Shown in pieces: positions 28,716 to 42,790 of a stretch of DNA of 64,000 nucleotides. The DNA lies in NCBI GenBank assembly GCA_016712985.1, contig JADJQA010000014.1:4426-68425 (forward strand), given 5' to 3'. Below the pieces are notes generated by a model, which was not told the origin of the DNA, did not search any database, and saw only the letters and a program-made list of their open reading frames with translations. Both the position numbers and the translations under genes were made by a program. How positions within the stretch are numbered: the stretch's first letter is position 1; every line of letters starts with the position of its first letter. The DNA is from Sulfuritalea sp. Lineage in GTDB: Bacteria; Pseudomonadota; Gammaproteobacteria; Burkholderiales; Rhodocyclaceae.

Positions 28716-30242
28716 ATGAACGAAAAGAAACAGCCCGCGGAGATCGCGCGCGAGGCGCTGATGCAGTTGAACGCGCGCAAGTTGCTGCCGACGCCGGCTA
28801 ACTATCAGGCCTGCTACAACGAGATCGCCCATCTGCCCAACGTCGCCGGGTTTCCCGAAGCGCCGATGCGGCAGATCTCGCAGGCTCTGACACCAAGGAA
28901 TCCGGACCAGGCGAAGCAGCTCGGACTGCTGGACGCCGCCATCGGGCGACGCAACTGGAGGGAAGTCCAGGAGGCACTGGTGGCCTTTGCCGCTTCCGCC
29001 AACGGCAGCGCATCCAAGGTTGAGCACGCGGCGCCCGCGCAACCCGCGACAAGCGCGGAGTGTCTGAAGAATCTGGCGCAAATGATCGAGAACATCGCGC
29101 CTGCCCTGGGAAAGGACGACGAGCGCTTTTCCGCGCTGATGGAGGAATGCCTGCAAGGCCTGCGCAATCCGTCAGCGGATGTTCCGGGTGTCGAGGCCAT
29201 GCTCGCCAGTTTCAGTCCGCGCCTGCAGATCGCCGCGGAGGATCAGGCCGAGATCAAGGCGACGCTGCTCAAACTGCTGCATCTGATCATCGAGAACATT
29301 GGCACCTTGAGCCTGGACGACCAGTGGCTGAAAGGCCAGATCGATGCCTTGCTGATCGCCGTGGCGCCACCGCTGACATTGCGTCGCCTGGACGAAGTGG
29401 AGCGCCGGATCAGGAGCGTGATGGCCAAGCAGACCGAGGCCAAGAGCCGGTCCATCGAAGCGCAGGAAGATAGGCGCGCGATGCTCTCGGCGTTTGTCGA
29501 GAGCCTGTCGACGATGAACGAATCCAGCAGCGTGTTCAAGGACAGGATCGAGGAAAGCGCCCGGCAATTCGCGCAGGTCAGGACCGTCGAGGAAATGACG
29601 CCGCTGCTGAAGGATGTGATCGACGCCACCAACGGCATGGTGGAAGACACGCGGTGCGCTCACGACAGGCTCCAGACCCTGCAGGAGAAAGTCGTGGCCA
29701 CCGAGCGCGAGATCGTCAAGCTGCATCTGGAACTGGATCACGCCAGCACCCTGGCGCGCCATGACCCGCTCACCGACATGCTGAATCGCAAGGGGCTGGA
29801 TGAGGCGTTGGCGCGAGAGATCGCCAGCATGCGGCGCAAGGACACGCCGCTGTCGATCGCCCTGCTGGATATCGATGACTTCAAGAAGCTCAACGATCAC
29901 CTGGGTCATGAAGCCGGAGACAGGGCGCTGGTCCACCTGGCGAAGATCACGCGCGAGTGCATGCGCCCGGTGGATTCCGTGGCGCGCTACGGCGGCGAAG
30001 AGTTCGTGATCCTGATGCCCGACACATCGCTGGACCAGGGAATCCAGGCGATGGTCCGCTTGCAGCGCGCACTGACCAAGAACTTCTTCCTGGCGGAACC
30101 CGACAAGAAGGTACTGATCACCTTCAGTGCCGGAGTTGCCCTGATGATGCCGGAGGAGACCGGCGAAGAAGCCATCAAGCGCGCCGATCAGGCGATGTAC
30201 CTGGCAAAACGCTCCGGAAAGAACCGGGTGCTCGGCGGCTAG
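28716..30242 (+). CDS. Diguanylate cyclase (GGDEF domain)
   Basis: 508 residues. The C-terminal ~165 residues are a GGDEF domain that would make cyclic di-GMP: LARHDPLTDMLNRKGLDE, then the active-site loop YGGEEFVILM (GGEEF near residue 425), and the end KRADQAMYLAKRSGKNRV. The upstream ~340 residues are helical with probable coiled coil (residues 240-340) and no membrane helix, so the enzyme is probably soluble; sensory input unknown. An allosteric RxxD site five residues before GGEEF is not present (DSVA is seen instead). ATG at 28716; a TATAAA at 28634 may be part of its promoter. Confidence 0.88.
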   Translation: MNEKKQPAEIAREALMQLNARKLLPTPANYQACYNEIAHLPNVAGFPEAPMRQISQALTPRNPDQAKQLGLLDAAIGRRNWREVQEALVAFAASANGSASKVEHAAPAQPATSAECLKNLAQMIENIAPALGKDDERFSALMEECLQGLRNPSADVPGVEAMLASFSPRLQIAAEDQAEIKATLLKLLHLIIENIGTLSLDDQWLKGQIDALLIAVAPPLTLRRLDEVERRIRSVMAKQTEAKSRSIEAQEDRRAMLSAFVESLSTMNESSSVFKDRIEESARQFAQVRTVEEMTPLLKDVIDATNGMVEDTRCAHDRLQTLQEKVVATEREIVKLHLELDHASTLARHDPLTDMLNRKGLDEALAREIASMRRKDTPLSIALLDIDDFKKLNDHLGHEAGDRALVHLAKITRECMRPVDSVARYGGEEFVILMPDTSLDQGIQAMVRLQRALTKNFFLAEPDKKVLITFSAGVALMMPEETGEEAIKRADQAMYLAKRSGKNRVLGG

Positions 30243-30309
30243 GGCATCAAACGGATCTGGTAACCGAGAATGACTGACGACTCGCCCTGGCCATGAACTG
30301 CGTGCCGTT

Positions 30310-30420
30310 CCTCCCTCTTCCCCAACCCCCGCTCCGCGCCCCACGGCCGGCTTTGCACAGCCGGCCGGCTCGGGTGGCGCGAAGCATGCTTCGCGAAACC
30401 CCACCTTCGCCCCACCAGGG
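30310..30420. repeat. Two-palindrome repeat upstream of aroG
   Basis: Contains a stem GGCCGGCT-N6-AGCCGGCC (30345-30366) and a perfect 18-bp palindrome CGCGAAGCATGCTTCGCG (30378-30395). Read on the minus strand it aligns over about 75 bp with the segment inserted in smc at 40450-40520, including GGGGCGAAG, GGGTTTCGCG and GCCGGCTGTGC-like words. The 30243-30459 interval holds no gene. Confidence 0.55.
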
Positions 30421-30468
30421 CAGAAGGGAGCTTTGTGAGTCGCTGACGCGACTATCACGGTGACTGAC

Positions 30469-31550
30469 ATGCAACAAACCGAAAACCTCAATATCGAAGC
30501 CTTTGAACCGATGCCCACGCCGGAGGAGATTCATGCCTGCGTGCCGCTGTCGGAAGCCGCCGCGGAGTCGGTGCTGACCGGACGGCGGACGCTGGAGCGC
30601 ATTCTCGACGGCAAGGATCCCCGCGTCTTCGCCGTGGTCGGTCCCTGCTCGATCCACGACCCGGTCGCCGGCCTTGATTACGCACGGCGCCTGAAGCGGC
30701 TGGCCGATGAAGTGGCCGATGCGATCGTGCTGGTGATGCGGGTGTATTTCGAGAAACCGCGCACCTCGACCGGCTGGAAGGGCTACATCAACGATCCGCG
30801 CATGGATGATTCCTTCCACATCGAGGAAGGCATGCAAAAGGCGCGCGAATTCCTCCTGGCGGTGAATGAACTCGGCCTGCCGGCCGGTACCGAAGCGCTG
30901 GACCCGATCGGCCCGCAATACCTTGGCGACCTGATTGCCTGGGTGGCGATCGGTGCGCGCACCTCCGAATCGCAGACCCACCGCGAGATGTCTTCCGGCC
31001 TGTCAGCTCCGGTGGGTTTCAAGAACGGCACCGACGGCGCGCTGGACGCGGCGATCAACGCATCATTTCCGCCGCCAGCCCGCACAGCTTTCTCGGCATC
31101 AACATGCAGGGCCGCTCCAGCGTGGTGCGCACCGCCGGCAATGCCTATGGTCACTTGGTGCTGCGCGGCGGCGGCGGGCGGCCCAACTACGACACGGTCA
31201 GCGTCGCGCTGGCGGAAGCCGCGATGACCAAGGCTGGCCTGGCGCAAAACATCGTGGTCGATTGCTCGCATGCCAACAGCTACAAGAAGCCGCAGCTCCA
31301 GACACTTGTCATGAATGACTGCGTGAATCAGATTTGTGCCCAGCGCGCTGCCGGCCATCGTTCGATTGTCGGCCTGATGGTCGAGAGCTTCATCGAGGAG
31401 GGCAACCAGCCGATTCCGGCCGATCTGTCGCAATTGAAATATGGGTGCTCGGTGACCGACGCCTGCGTCGACTGGCCCACCACCGAAAAGATGCTGCGCG
31501 ACGCCGCCGCCGCGCTGCGCTGCGCGCGCGCCGAACGCCGCCCGGCCTGA
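30469..31550 (+). CDS. aroG: DAHP synthase (class I), one frameshift
   Basis: 3-deoxy-7-phosphoheptulonate synthase, first step of the shikimate pathway. About 360 residues, as in E. coli AroG. Seen: VVGPCSIHDP, VMRVYFEKPRTSTGWKG, GARTSESQTHREMSSG, VGFKNGTDG, VDCSHANSYKK and VGLMVESFIEEGNQ, which include the metal ligands Cys, His and Glu. The frame breaks at about 31055 after DAAINA; restoring one base gives IISAASPHSFLGINMQGRSS. Start ATG 30469; a GTG at 30460 is possible. The feedback-inhibitor class (Phe or Tyr) cannot be told. Confidence 0.92.
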
Positions 31551-31564
31551 ATGAAAGCCATGCG

Positions 31565-32812
31565 ATGAGTCTGATCCGAGCTTTCCGCGGCCTGCGCCCC
31601 GCCGCCGGTCAGGCCGGCGCCGTTGCCGCACCGCCCTACGATGTGCTGTCCAGCGAGGAAGCGCGCGCGATTGTCCATGGTGCAGCGGGCAAACCCTGGT
31701 CCTTCCTGCACATCTCCAAAGCGGAAATCGACCTGCCGCGCGACATCGATCCCCATGCGCCGGCCGTGTATGCCAAGGCGGCGGAAAACCTGGGAAAGAT
31801 GCTTGCCGCCGGCGTGCTGGTGCGCGATGACACGCCGTGCTACTACGCCTATCGCCTGACCATGCCCGGTCCGCATGGCAATCACGTGCAAACCGGCCTG
31901 GTGGCCGCGGCGAGCGTTGCCGACTACGACAGCAGCCGCATCCGCAAACACGAGTTTACGCGGCCCGACAAGGAAGACGACCGCGTGCGCCAGATCGAGG
32001 CGCTGAATGCGCAGACCGGCCCGGTGCTGCTGGCTTACCCGGTCTGCGAAGCTGCCGACGCTCACATCGATGCCATCGCCCAGGGCGCTCCCGATGCCGA
32101 TGTCACGGCCGGCGACGGCATCCGCCACCAGCTCTGGGCACTGAAGGACGCAGCGCAAATCGACGCGATCACCCAGACCTTCGAGGGCATCAGCGCGCTG
32201 TATATCGCCGACGGCCACCACCGCTCGGCTGCCGCATCGCGCGTTGCCGCCGCGCGCCATCAACCGGGGTGCGAGCTGTCGGCCGACGCGTTTCTCGCGG
32301 TAATTTTTCCGCATCACCAGATGAAGATCATGGATTACAACCGTGTCGTCAAGGATCTCAACGGTCTCCAGGAATCGGCGCTGGTGACACGCCTCGGCGC
32401 CGCCTTCACAATCGAAGACAGCGCCCGGCAAGTGCATCCGGCCCGCCCCGGAGAGTTCGGCATGTATCTGGCCGGGCGCTGGCGCAAGCTCCGCATCAAG
32501 CCGGAGCTGATCCCCGGCGATCCAGTCGCCAGCCTCGATGTGTCGCTGCTCTCGGACCACCTGCTGGGGCCGTTGCTCGGGATCACCGACCTGCGCCGTG
32601 ACAAGCGCATCGACTTTGTCGGCGGCATCCGCGGCCTGGCCGAGCTGGAAAGACGTGTCGACTCCGGCGAGATGGCGGTGGCCTTCGCCCTCCATCCAAC
32701 ACGCATGGATCAGCTCATGGCGGTGGCCGACAACAACAATGTCATGCCGCCGAAGTCAACCTGGTTCGAGCCCAAGCTGGCCGACGGGCTGGTGTCGCAC
32801 GTACTGGATTGA
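31565..32812 (+). CDS. DUF1015 family protein
   Basis: 415 residues, full length for DUF1015. Family landmarks: FRGLRPAAGQAGAVAAPPYDVLSSEEAR near the N-terminus, YYAYRL, and ADGHHRSAAASRVAA near the middle, a HxxH-like signature. Function not established; genes of this family often travel with serine or aromatic biosynthesis genes, and here it starts 14 bp after aroG, so the two are probably cotranscribed. Confidence 0.88.
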   Translation: MSLIRAFRGLRPAAGQAGAVAAPPYDVLSSEEARAIVHGAAGKPWSFLHISKAEIDLPRDIDPHAPAVYAKAAENLGKMLAAGVLVRDDTPCYYAYRLTMPGPHGNHVQTGLVAAASVADYDSSRIRKHEFTRPDKEDDRVRQIEALNAQTGPVLLAYPVCEAADAHIDAIAQGAPDADVTAGDGIRHQLWALKDAAQIDAITQTFEGISALYIADGHHRSAAASRVAAARHQPGCELSADAFLAVIFPHHQMKIMDYNRVVKDLNGLQESALVTRLGAAFTIEDSARQVHPARPGEFGMYLAGRWRKLRIKPELIPGDPVASLDVSLLSDHLLGPLLGITDLRRDKRIDFVGGIRGLAELERRVDSGEMAVAFALHPTRMDQLMAVADNNNVMPPKSTWFEPKLADGLVSHVLD

Positions 32813-32864
32813 ATTGCGGTTCTGCTGCCGTCCGGTGGACACCGTCCCCAGCCGCTGGCTGGGG

Positions 32865-32900
32865 ACATAAAAAAACCAAGGGCAACCCGCGGGTTGCCCT
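32865..32900 (-). terminator. Rho-independent terminator of the HU gene
   Basis: Perfect palindrome GGGCAACCCGCGGGTTGCCC (32880-32899) followed on the minus strand by TTGGTTTTTTTATG, about 40 bp after the HU stop. It may also end transcription from the DUF1015 side, though no T tract follows on the plus strand. Confidence 0.8.
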
Positions 32901-32938
32901 CGTCATGTCCGCAATGGGACATTGGCCGATTGCGGCTG

Positions 32939-33307
32939 TTACTTTTTCTTGGCGACGGGCTTCTTTGCGGCGGGCTTCTTCGCTGCGGCGGGCTTCTTTG
33001 CTGCGGCGGGTTTCTTCGCGGCAGCAGGCTTCTTTCCGGCAACGGCGGCCTTCAGACCGGCGCCCGCGGAAAACTTCGGTACCGCCTTCGCGGCAATCTT
33101 CAGCACCGCGCCTGTCTTCGGGTTCTTGCCGGTGCGCGCGGAACGCATCACGGACTTGAAGGTGCCGAATCCGATCAGGGCAACCGGATTGCCCTTCGAT
33201 ATGACCGAAGTGATAACGTCGGTCAATGCATCGATGGCCTTGTTGACCGCCGCCTTTGACAACTCGGCACGCTCGGCCACCGCTTCGATCAGTTCAGTCT
33301 TGTTCAT
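32939..33307 (-). CDS. HU-family DNA-binding protein with Lys/Ala/Pro-rich tail
   Basis: 122 residues. The first ~88 are a complete HU fold: MNKTELIEAVAERAELSKAA, the GFGTFKS turn and RTGKNPKTGAVLKI with the intercalating proline region. The last ~32 are low-complexity repeats of KKPAAA ending AKKK, as in eukaryotic histone H1 tails and the H1-like tails of some betaproteobacterial HU proteins. GAGGGGG lies 8 bases before the ATG. The repeated tail DNA (TTCTTTGCGGCGGGC-type units) may vary in length between strains. Confidence 0.9.
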   Translation of the reverse strand: MNKTELIEAVAERAELSKAAVNKAIDALTDVITSVISKGNPVALIGFGTFKSVMRSARTGKNPKTGAVLKIAAKAVPKFSAGAGLKAAVAGKKPAAAKKPAAAKKPAAAKKPAAKKPVAKKK

Positions 33308-33453
33308 CTATGTCCCCCTCTGGTTTGGAAAGCCGCATTGTTCCACCAATTACGCGCAAGTTGCAAGCCCTTCACACGATTCTTTGGCGAAAATCATGAC
33401 AGTGTCGCGCGCGGTGGCCTTGAGGGTTTCGGCCGGGTCTCCAGCGCGAATCT

Positions 33454-33999
33454 TCACAAGCCCTTCACCGCATACACGGCCGGCAGGTTGCGCCAGGCGC
33501 CCCTGACATCCATGCCGTAGCCAAAGACGTAGCGATTGGGCAGGCGCAGGCCGACAAAATCCGCGGCAATCGGCTTGGCCCGACCGATGTCCTTGTCCGC
33601 GAACACCGCGCTCAGAACCTCGCTGGCGCCTTGTGCCAGCAGGCGCCTGACGACCTCGGCGAGGGTCACGCCTTCGTCGAGGATGTCATCCACCACCAAT
33701 ACGACGCGACCGGCGACCGCCGAGCGCGGCTCGACAATCCAGGTCAGTTGTCCGCCGCTGGTGACGTCGCCATAGCGCGAGACATGCAGGTAGTCGAAAT
33801 CCAGCGGGAAGATCAGTTGCGGCAGAAGCTGGCCGGCAAACACCACCGCGCCGCCCATGACGGCCAGCACCAGCGGATTGGCGGCAGCCAGGCGGGTGGT
33901 GATTTCACCGGCAACGCGCCGTACTGCCAGCGCCGACTCCTCCGCCGAACACAGAAGGTCGGCCTCGTCGAGGATCTGCTGCGCTTCCCGCGGGTTCAT
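33454..33999 (-). CDS. hpt: Hypoxanthine-guanine phosphoribosyltransferase
   Basis: Purine salvage enzyme of about 181 residues. The PRPP-binding motif [18 protein letters not shown] is intact, with [13 protein letters not shown] (PPi loop) and [12 protein letters not shown]. The ATG overlaps the galU stop (ATGA), so it is the last gene of the smc-to-hpt run. It ends 146 bp from the HU start. Confidence 0.9.
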   Translation of the reverse strand: MNPREAQQILDEADLLCSAEESALAVRRVAGEITTRLAAANPLVLAVMGGAVVFAGQLLPQLIFPLDFDYLHVSRYGDVTSGGQLTWIVEPRSAVAGRVVLVVDDILDEGVTLAEVVRRLLAQGASEVLSAVFADKDIGRAKPIAADFVGLRLPNRYVFGYGMDVRGAWRNLPAVYAVKGL

Positions 34000-34858
34000 G
34001 TCATGCGCTGCAGCATGGCGGTGAACTCCTTGCCGACTTCGGGATGGCGCTGCCCGAAGGCCACCGTCGCTTCCAGGTAGCCCAGCTTGGAGCCGCAGTC
34101 GTAACGCTTGCCCTGGTAGCGATAGGCCAGGACCTGCTCCTCGGCCAGCAGGGCGGCGATGCCGTCGGTGAGCTGGATCTCGCCGCCGGAGCCCTTGCCG
34201 ATCTGCGCGAGGTGCGGAAAGATGCGCGGTGTCAGGACGTAGCGACCCACCACGGCCAGCGTCGATGGCGCATCCTCTGGCTTGGGCTTTTCGACGATCC
34301 GCAGGATCTGCTCCAGCGAATCCGACAAGGGCTTGCTATCGACGATGCCGTAGCTGCGGGTATCTTCGGCCGGCACCTGCTGCACGCCGATCACCGAGCT
34401 GCGGTAATAGTCATACACATCGACCATCTGCTTCATGACGGAGGGATCGGCATCGATCAAGTCGTCGGCGAGCAGCACGGCGAAGGGCTCGTCGCCCACC
34501 GCCGGATAGGCGCAAAGCACCGCATGGCCCAGCCCGAGGGCCTCCGGCTGGCGGATGTAGATGCAGTTGATGTTCTTCGGCAGCATGTTGCGCACGAACT
34601 CCAGCAACTCGTTCTTGCCGTGCTGGGCGAGCTCGGTTTCGAGTTCATAGGCCTTGTCGAAGTGGTCCTCGATGGCGCGCTTCGAGCGACCGGTGACGAA
34701 GATCATGTCGGTGATGCCGGCCGCGACCGCTTCTTCCACCGCATACTGGATCAGCGGCTTGTCGACGATGGGCATCATTTCCTTCGGGCTGGCCTTGGTC
34801 GCCGGCAGGAAGCGGGTGCCCATGCCCGCCACTGGGAATACGGCTTTTGTCACTTTTT

Positions 34859-34862
<4 letters not shown>
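33996..34862 (-). CDS. galU: UTP-glucose-1-phosphate uridylyltransferase
   Basis: Makes UDP-glucose for polysaccharides. 288 residues, standard for GalU. The nucleotide-binding start [20 protein letters not shown] and [12 protein letters not shown] are exact family motifs, with LADDLID (metal-binding Asp) and [10 protein letters not shown], and the end [17 protein letters not shown] at 34862 overlaps the ORF6N gene stop; the end overlaps hpt. Confidence 0.96.
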
Positions 34863-38598
<3,736 letters not shown>

Positions 38599-38624
38599 GT
38601 TTACGTCACCTCTCTTTGCCGCCG

Positions 38625-41600
38625 CTACGCTGCCTTCTGGTCATCGGCAAGGCGCAAGGCCTCTTCGATATCGACTTCCACCACCCGTGACACGCCCTGT
38701 TCCTGCATCGTCACGCCGATCAGTTGCTGCGCCATTTCCATGGCGATCTTGTTGTGCGAAATGAAAATGAACTGCGTCTGCACCGACATGCGCCTGACCA
38801 TGTCGCAGAAGCGCACCGTGTTCGAGTCGTCGAGCGGCGCATCCACTTCGTCGAGCAGGCAGAAGGGCGCCGGATTCAACTGGAACAGCGCAAACACCAG
38901 GGCAATCGCGGTCAGCGCCTTTTCGCCGCCGGAGAGCAGGTGGATCGTGGTGTTCTTCTTGCCCGGCGGTTGCGCCATGATCTGGATGCCGGCATCGAGA
39001 ATCTCGTCACCCGTGAGAATCAGCCGCGCTTCGCCGCCGCCGAAAAGCTGCGGGAACAGCGTGCCGAAATGCCGATTGACTGCGTCATAGGTATCCTGCA
39101 ACTGCTCGCGCGTTTCGCGGTCGATGCGCCGGATCGCATCTTCCAGCGTGCCGATGGCCTCGGCCAGGTCGGCCGACTGCGCATCGAGAAAACCCTTGCG
39201 CTCCGAGGCCGTAGCCAGTTCTTCGAGCGCCGCCAGATTGACCGGGCCGAGCGCCTCGATTTCGGCGTTAAGCCGGGCGATGTCGCCTTGCAGGACAGCG
39301 TCCTTGAGCTTGTCGGCGCCGCTGGCATTGAGTTCATCCAGGAAGGGATCTTCGTCCGCCTCTGTCACCACGTGAAGCTCGGACAGACGTTCGCGGAACT
39401 GCTCCGTATTGAGCTCGGCGGCCTGCGCCTTGAGCCTCAGATCGTTGATCTTGTCGCGCAGCGGGACAAGGCCCTGCTCCAGCTTCAGGCGCTGCTCGTC
39501 GAGACCGCGCAGCTCGGCGGCGGCAGCTTCGAGCGCATTGCGCCGTTCCGCCAGCGCCGACTCCTTGTCCTGTTTCGCATCCAGCGCGGCATGCAGTTGC
39601 TCTTGCAGTACCGTGTCGCTGATCCCGGCGACTTCGGTGCGCGCCGCATTGGTCTCGCCCTCGATGCGTTGCAACTGGCTGGTCGCCGTCGCGACGGCGC
39701 GGGAATTATCTTCCAGCTTCGACAGGCACTCGCGTTCGGAGAAACCGGCCTCCTGGGCTTCGCGCCCGAGCTGGATTTCCAGCGCCCTCGCCTCGCGCAA
39801 GGCCGCATCCTTCTGCCGATGCGCGTCGAGCGCCTTTTCGAGCCGCTGGCGCACCGCGCCCAGGCGCTCGCGCTGCACCTCTCCCTCGGTCGCGGCGCGC
39901 TGGCGACGCGCCTGCTCGCCCTCGTCCTGGCGCAGCAGTTCGCCCAGATCACGGTCGATCTGCGCCGAGCGTTCTTCGAAGCGCGCCTGCGCCTGGGCAA
40001 GCTTCAAGGCCTCGACCTGCGCCGCATGGAAGGCCTGCTGGGCCTCCTGAGTCGCGCGCCGCACGGCGCCGAGCTCGCCCTGGCTGTCGGCCAGATACTG
40101 CTCGGCCGCGCGCCGCACCTCGCGCGCCGCGTCTTCGGCAGCGGCGCGGCTCGCCAGCACGCCGGCCAGTTCGTCGATCTCGCGCTGGCGTTCGATGACG
40201 CCGTGGGTCTTCGCATCCGGCACGTACAGCGTGAGGCCCGCCGGGGTCAGCAGATGACCGGAACGCGAGACGCGCTGACCCGCCGCCAGCGGCAGTTCAG
40301 CCGCCAGATCCTCGACCACGCAGACGCCTGCCAGCCATTCATCGAGCACGCCGGTCCAACGCGGATCATCGCAGCGGACCTTGCCGCGCAACGACTCCGG
40401 TCCGGCCAAATCGTTCGAGCGAAGCGAGCCGCCGTCACCCCCTTCCGCGGGGCGAAGCCAGGGTTTCGCGGAACACGGTTCCGCGCTGCCATAGCCGGCT
40501 GGCTGTGCCAATCCAGCGGTAGGGCCGGGGGCCTGGTCGTTGCCATGGCGAGCGTCGAGCGCCAGCGAGACGATCGCCGGTGGCGGCGCGGCGAGCGCAG
40601 CGCGCACCGTATCCGCGTCGGCGCAGAGCGCCGCGAAACGTTCGCGCAGCACGGCTTCGACCGCCGTTTCCCAGCCGGCTTCGACCTGGATCGCCTGCCA
40701 CAGCGGCCTCGCATCGGCCAAATGGCGCGCCCTGAGCCAGGCGCCGATCTCGCCGCTTTGCGCCACCCTGGCCTGCAACTGCGCCAGCGCGTCGTGGCGG
40801 GCGCGGCTCTCGGTCAGGCTGCGGTGGGCCTTTTGCAGGGATTCACGAGCCGCGCGCAGACGCTCCTCGGCCTCCGGCACGGCGGCTTGCACGACAGCAA
40901 GACGCCCCTGCGTCGCCGCCAGCGCCGCCTCGGCACGCGCTTCCGCTGCCCTCGACGCGACCAGCAATGCCTGGTCGGGCGCGCCAAGGGTCTGGCGATC
41001 TTGTTCCAGCCGGACGCGACGCTGCACCAAGGTTTCCAGCGCACGCTCGGCGTGTCCCCGGTCGGCCTCGGCCAGACGCAGCGCCTGCTCGGTATCGCTC
41101 AGCGCGCGGCGCGCCTCGGTCACCTCGGCGCCGGCGGACTCGATCGCCTCCTCGGCGCCAGGCAGACGAGCGACGGCCTCTTCATGGCGCGCGGTGGCGG
41201 TAGCGGACCGCACGCGCGAATTCTCCAGCAGCAGCTTCCAGCGCGCCTCTTCCTCCGTCAACTGGCCTTGCTGCGCCTGCCAATGCGCCTGCTCGGCACC
41301 CAACTGGTCGAGCCGCGCTGCCAGCCGCGAGCGCGAATCGCGCAGATGTCCGATTTCCGATTCGAGACGGCTGACTTCGGTGTTGGCCGCGAACATCCCC
41401 GACTGGGCCGCATGCAAGGCGTCCGAGGCCGAGTAATGGGTCTCGCGGGCATGTTCGACATGCGCCTCGGTCTCGCGCAAAGCCGCAGTTTCGGCCTCGA
41501 CGCGATTGACTGCTTCCTCGACCTGGCGCGCCAGCCGCTGGCTGTCGTGCCGCGCATCGTTGCGCTTCTTCAGCCACAGCAGGGTCTGCTTGCGCGACAC

Positions 41601-42272
41601 CTGCTGATGCAGGTCGCGATACTGCCGCGCCGCGACTGCCTGGGCCTGCAAGTGAATGACCTGCGTTTCCAGCTCGTTGCGGATGTCATCGACGCGGGCG
41701 ATGTTCTCGCGCGCGTCTTCGAGGCGGTGCCCGGTTTCCCTGCGGCGCTCCTTGTACTTGGTGACGCCGGCCGCTTCTTCGAGATAAAAGCGCAACTCGT
41801 CGGGCTTGGCCTCGACAATCCGCGAGATCATGCCCTGGCCGATGATGGCGTAGGCGCGCGGGCCGAGCCCGGTGCCGAGGAACAGATCGATCACGTCGCG
41901 CCGCCGGACGTGCAGGTTGTTGATGTAGTAGTTTGAGTTGCCCTCGCGGTCGAGCACGCGCTTGACCGTGATTTCGGCGTACTGGCTCCATTGCCCGGCG
42001 GCGCGGCCCTCGGCGTTGTCGAAGAACAGCTCGACGCTGGCGCGGCTGAGCTCCTTGCGGTTGCCGGAACCCTTGAAAATCACGTCCTGGATCGATTCGC
42101 CGCGCAGCTCGGAGGCCTTGGATTCGCCCAGCACCCAGCGCACCGCATCGATGATGTTCGACTTGCCACAACCGTTGGGGCCGACCACGCCCGCGAGTTG
42201 GCCGGGAAACAGCACCGTCGTGGGCTCGACAAACGACTTGAAGCCGGCAAGTTTCAGCTTGTTTAAACGCAC
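38625..42272 (-). CDS. smc: SMC chromosome segregation ATPase
   Basis: 1,215 residues; the GTG at 42272 starts [14 protein letters not shown], the usual SMC N-terminus. Walker [17 protein letters not shown] near residue 32, two coiled-coil arms, a hinge near residues 520-680, the ABC signature [13 protein letters not shown] and Walker [14 protein letters not shown] near the C-terminus. It is longer than most SMC proteins (about 1,170) because an in-frame repeat-derived stretch of 40-odd residues lies in the hinge (about residues 585-625). Condenses DNA with ScpAB, which are not in the window. First gene of the smc-to-hpt run, divergent from queF. Confidence 0.96.
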   Translation of the reverse strand: MRLNKLKLAGFKSFVEPTTVLFPGQLAGVVGPNGCGKSNIIDAVRWVLGESKASELRGESIQDVIFKGSGNRKELSRASVELFFDNAEGRAAGQWSQYAEITVKRVLDREGNSNYYINNLHVRRRDVIDLFLGTGLGPRAYAIIGQGMISRIVEAKPDELRFYLEEAAGVTKYKERRRETGHRLEDARENIARVDDIRNELETQVIHLQAQAVAARQYRDLHQQVSRKQTLLWLKKRNDARHDSQRLARQVEEAVNRVEAETAALRETEAHVEHARETHYSASDALHAAQSGMFAANTEVSRLESEIGHLRDSRSRLAARLDQLGAEQAHWQAQQGQLTEEEARWKLLLENSRVRSATATARHEEAVARLPGAEEAIESAGAEVTEARRALSDTEQALRLAEADRGHAERALETLVQRRVRLEQDRQTLGAPDQALLVASRAAEARAEAALAATQGRLAVVQAAVPEAEERLRAARESLQKAHRSLTESRARHDALAQLQARVAQSGEIGAWLRARHLADARPLWQAIQVEAGWETAVEAVLRERFAALCADADTVRAALAAPPPAIVSLALDARHGNDQAPGPTAGLAQPAGYGSAEPCSAKPWLRPAEGGDGGSLRSNDLAGPESLRGKVRCDDPRWTGVLDEWLAGVCVVEDLAAELPLAAGQRVSRSGHLLTPAGLTLYVPDAKTHGVIERQREIDELAGVLASRAAAEDAAREVRRAAEQYLADSQGELGAVRRATQEAQQAFHAAQVEALKLAQAQARFEERSAQIDRDLGELLRQDEGEQARRQRAATEGEVQRERLGAVRQRLEKALDAHRQKDAALREARALEIQLGREAQEAGFSERECLSKLEDNSRAVATATSQLQRIEGETNAARTEVAGISDTVLQEQLHAALDAKQDKESALAERRNALEAAAAELRGLDEQRLKLEQGLVPLRDKINDLRLKAQAAELNTEQFRERLSELHVVTEADEDPFLDELNASGADKLKDAVLQGDIARLNAEIEALGPVNLAALEELATASERKGFLDAQSADLAEAIGTLEDAIRRIDRETREQLQDTYDAVNRHFGTLFPQLFGGGEARLILTGDEILDAGIQIMAQPPGKKNTTIHLLSGGEKALTAIALVFALFQLNPAPFCLLDEVDAPLDDSNTVRFCDMVRRMSVQTQFIFISHNKIAMEMAQQLIGVTMQEQGVSRVVEVDIEEALRLADDQKAA
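40420..40525. repeat. Repeat-derived insertion in the smc hinge
   Basis: On the plus strand the block GCGAGCCGCCGTCACCCCCTT resembles the GGCGAACCACCGTCACCCCC block of copy A at 10150, and 40450-40520 resembles the repeat before aroG, with stem CGCGGAAC-ACG-GTTCCGCG at 40467-40485 and GCCGGCTGGCTGTGC. It has no stop codon in the smc frame and encodes a Gly/Pro/Ser-rich stretch ([20 protein letters not shown]). Confidence 0.6.
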
Positions 42273-42364
42273 TGGGGATGAACCGGAAATATGATGGCAA
42301 GGGTGAGACCTTGAAGCCGCGCCATTATAATCCGTCCACATCCCCTTACCCGCATCCATACAGC

Positions 42365-42790
42365 ATGGCAAAGCCGGCAATCCAAACCCGCGCCAAGGCG
42401 CTGGAGACCTTCCCCAACCCCGCGCCGCACCGGGACTACCAGATCCACATGGAAATCCCGGAATTCACCTGCCTCTGTCCCAAGACCGGCCAGCCGGATT
42501 TCGCCATGCTGACGCTGGACTACATCGCCGACAAGCTCTGCGTCGAGCTGAAAAGCCTGAAACTTTATGTCTGGAGCTTTCGCGACGAGGGGCATTTCCA
42601 CGAGGATGTCACCAACCGCATCCTCGATGACCTGGCCCAGGCGATCAAGCCGCGCTTCATGCGCCTCACCGCGCGCTTTAACGTCCGCGGCGGGATTTTC
42701 ACCAACGTGATCGCCGAGCACCGCCAGAAGGGCTGGAAGCCGGCGGGCAGGATCGAACTGGCGGAGTTCGCGGCCCGCCGGCGCCCATGA
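42365..42790 (+). CDS. queF: QueF 7-cyano-7-deazaguanine reductase
   Basis: Reduces preQ0 to preQ1 in queuosine synthesis. 141 residues, the short one-domain type. The active site [14 protein letters not shown] has the catalytic Cys (C38) and Asp; [24 protein letters not shown] is the family signature. ATG at 42365. A TATAAT at 42326-42331 may be its -10. No preQ1 riboswitch hairpin or tail was seen in the 92-bp leader. Divergent from smc; overlaps aapJ by 4 bp. Confidence 0.95.
   Translation: MAKPAIQTRAKALETFPNPAPHRDYQIHMEIPEFTCLCPKTGQPDFAMLTLDYIADKLCVELKSLKLYVWSFRDEGHFHEDVTNRILDDLAQAIKPRFMRLTARFNVRGGIFTNVIAEHRQKGWKPAGRIELAEFAARRRP

Noticed and set aside
30430..30460. Small stem AGTCGC-TGAC-GCGACT before aroG as an attenuator
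   Set aside because: Too short and without a leader peptide rich in aromatic codons or a T tract.
38724..41936. 1,070-codon plus-strand open frame opposite smc
   Set aside because: Antisense frame of a coiled-coil gene; no recognisable domain.
42273..42364. preQ1 riboswitch before queF
   Set aside because: The short leader lacks the C-rich loop and A-rich tail of known preQ1 riboswitches.
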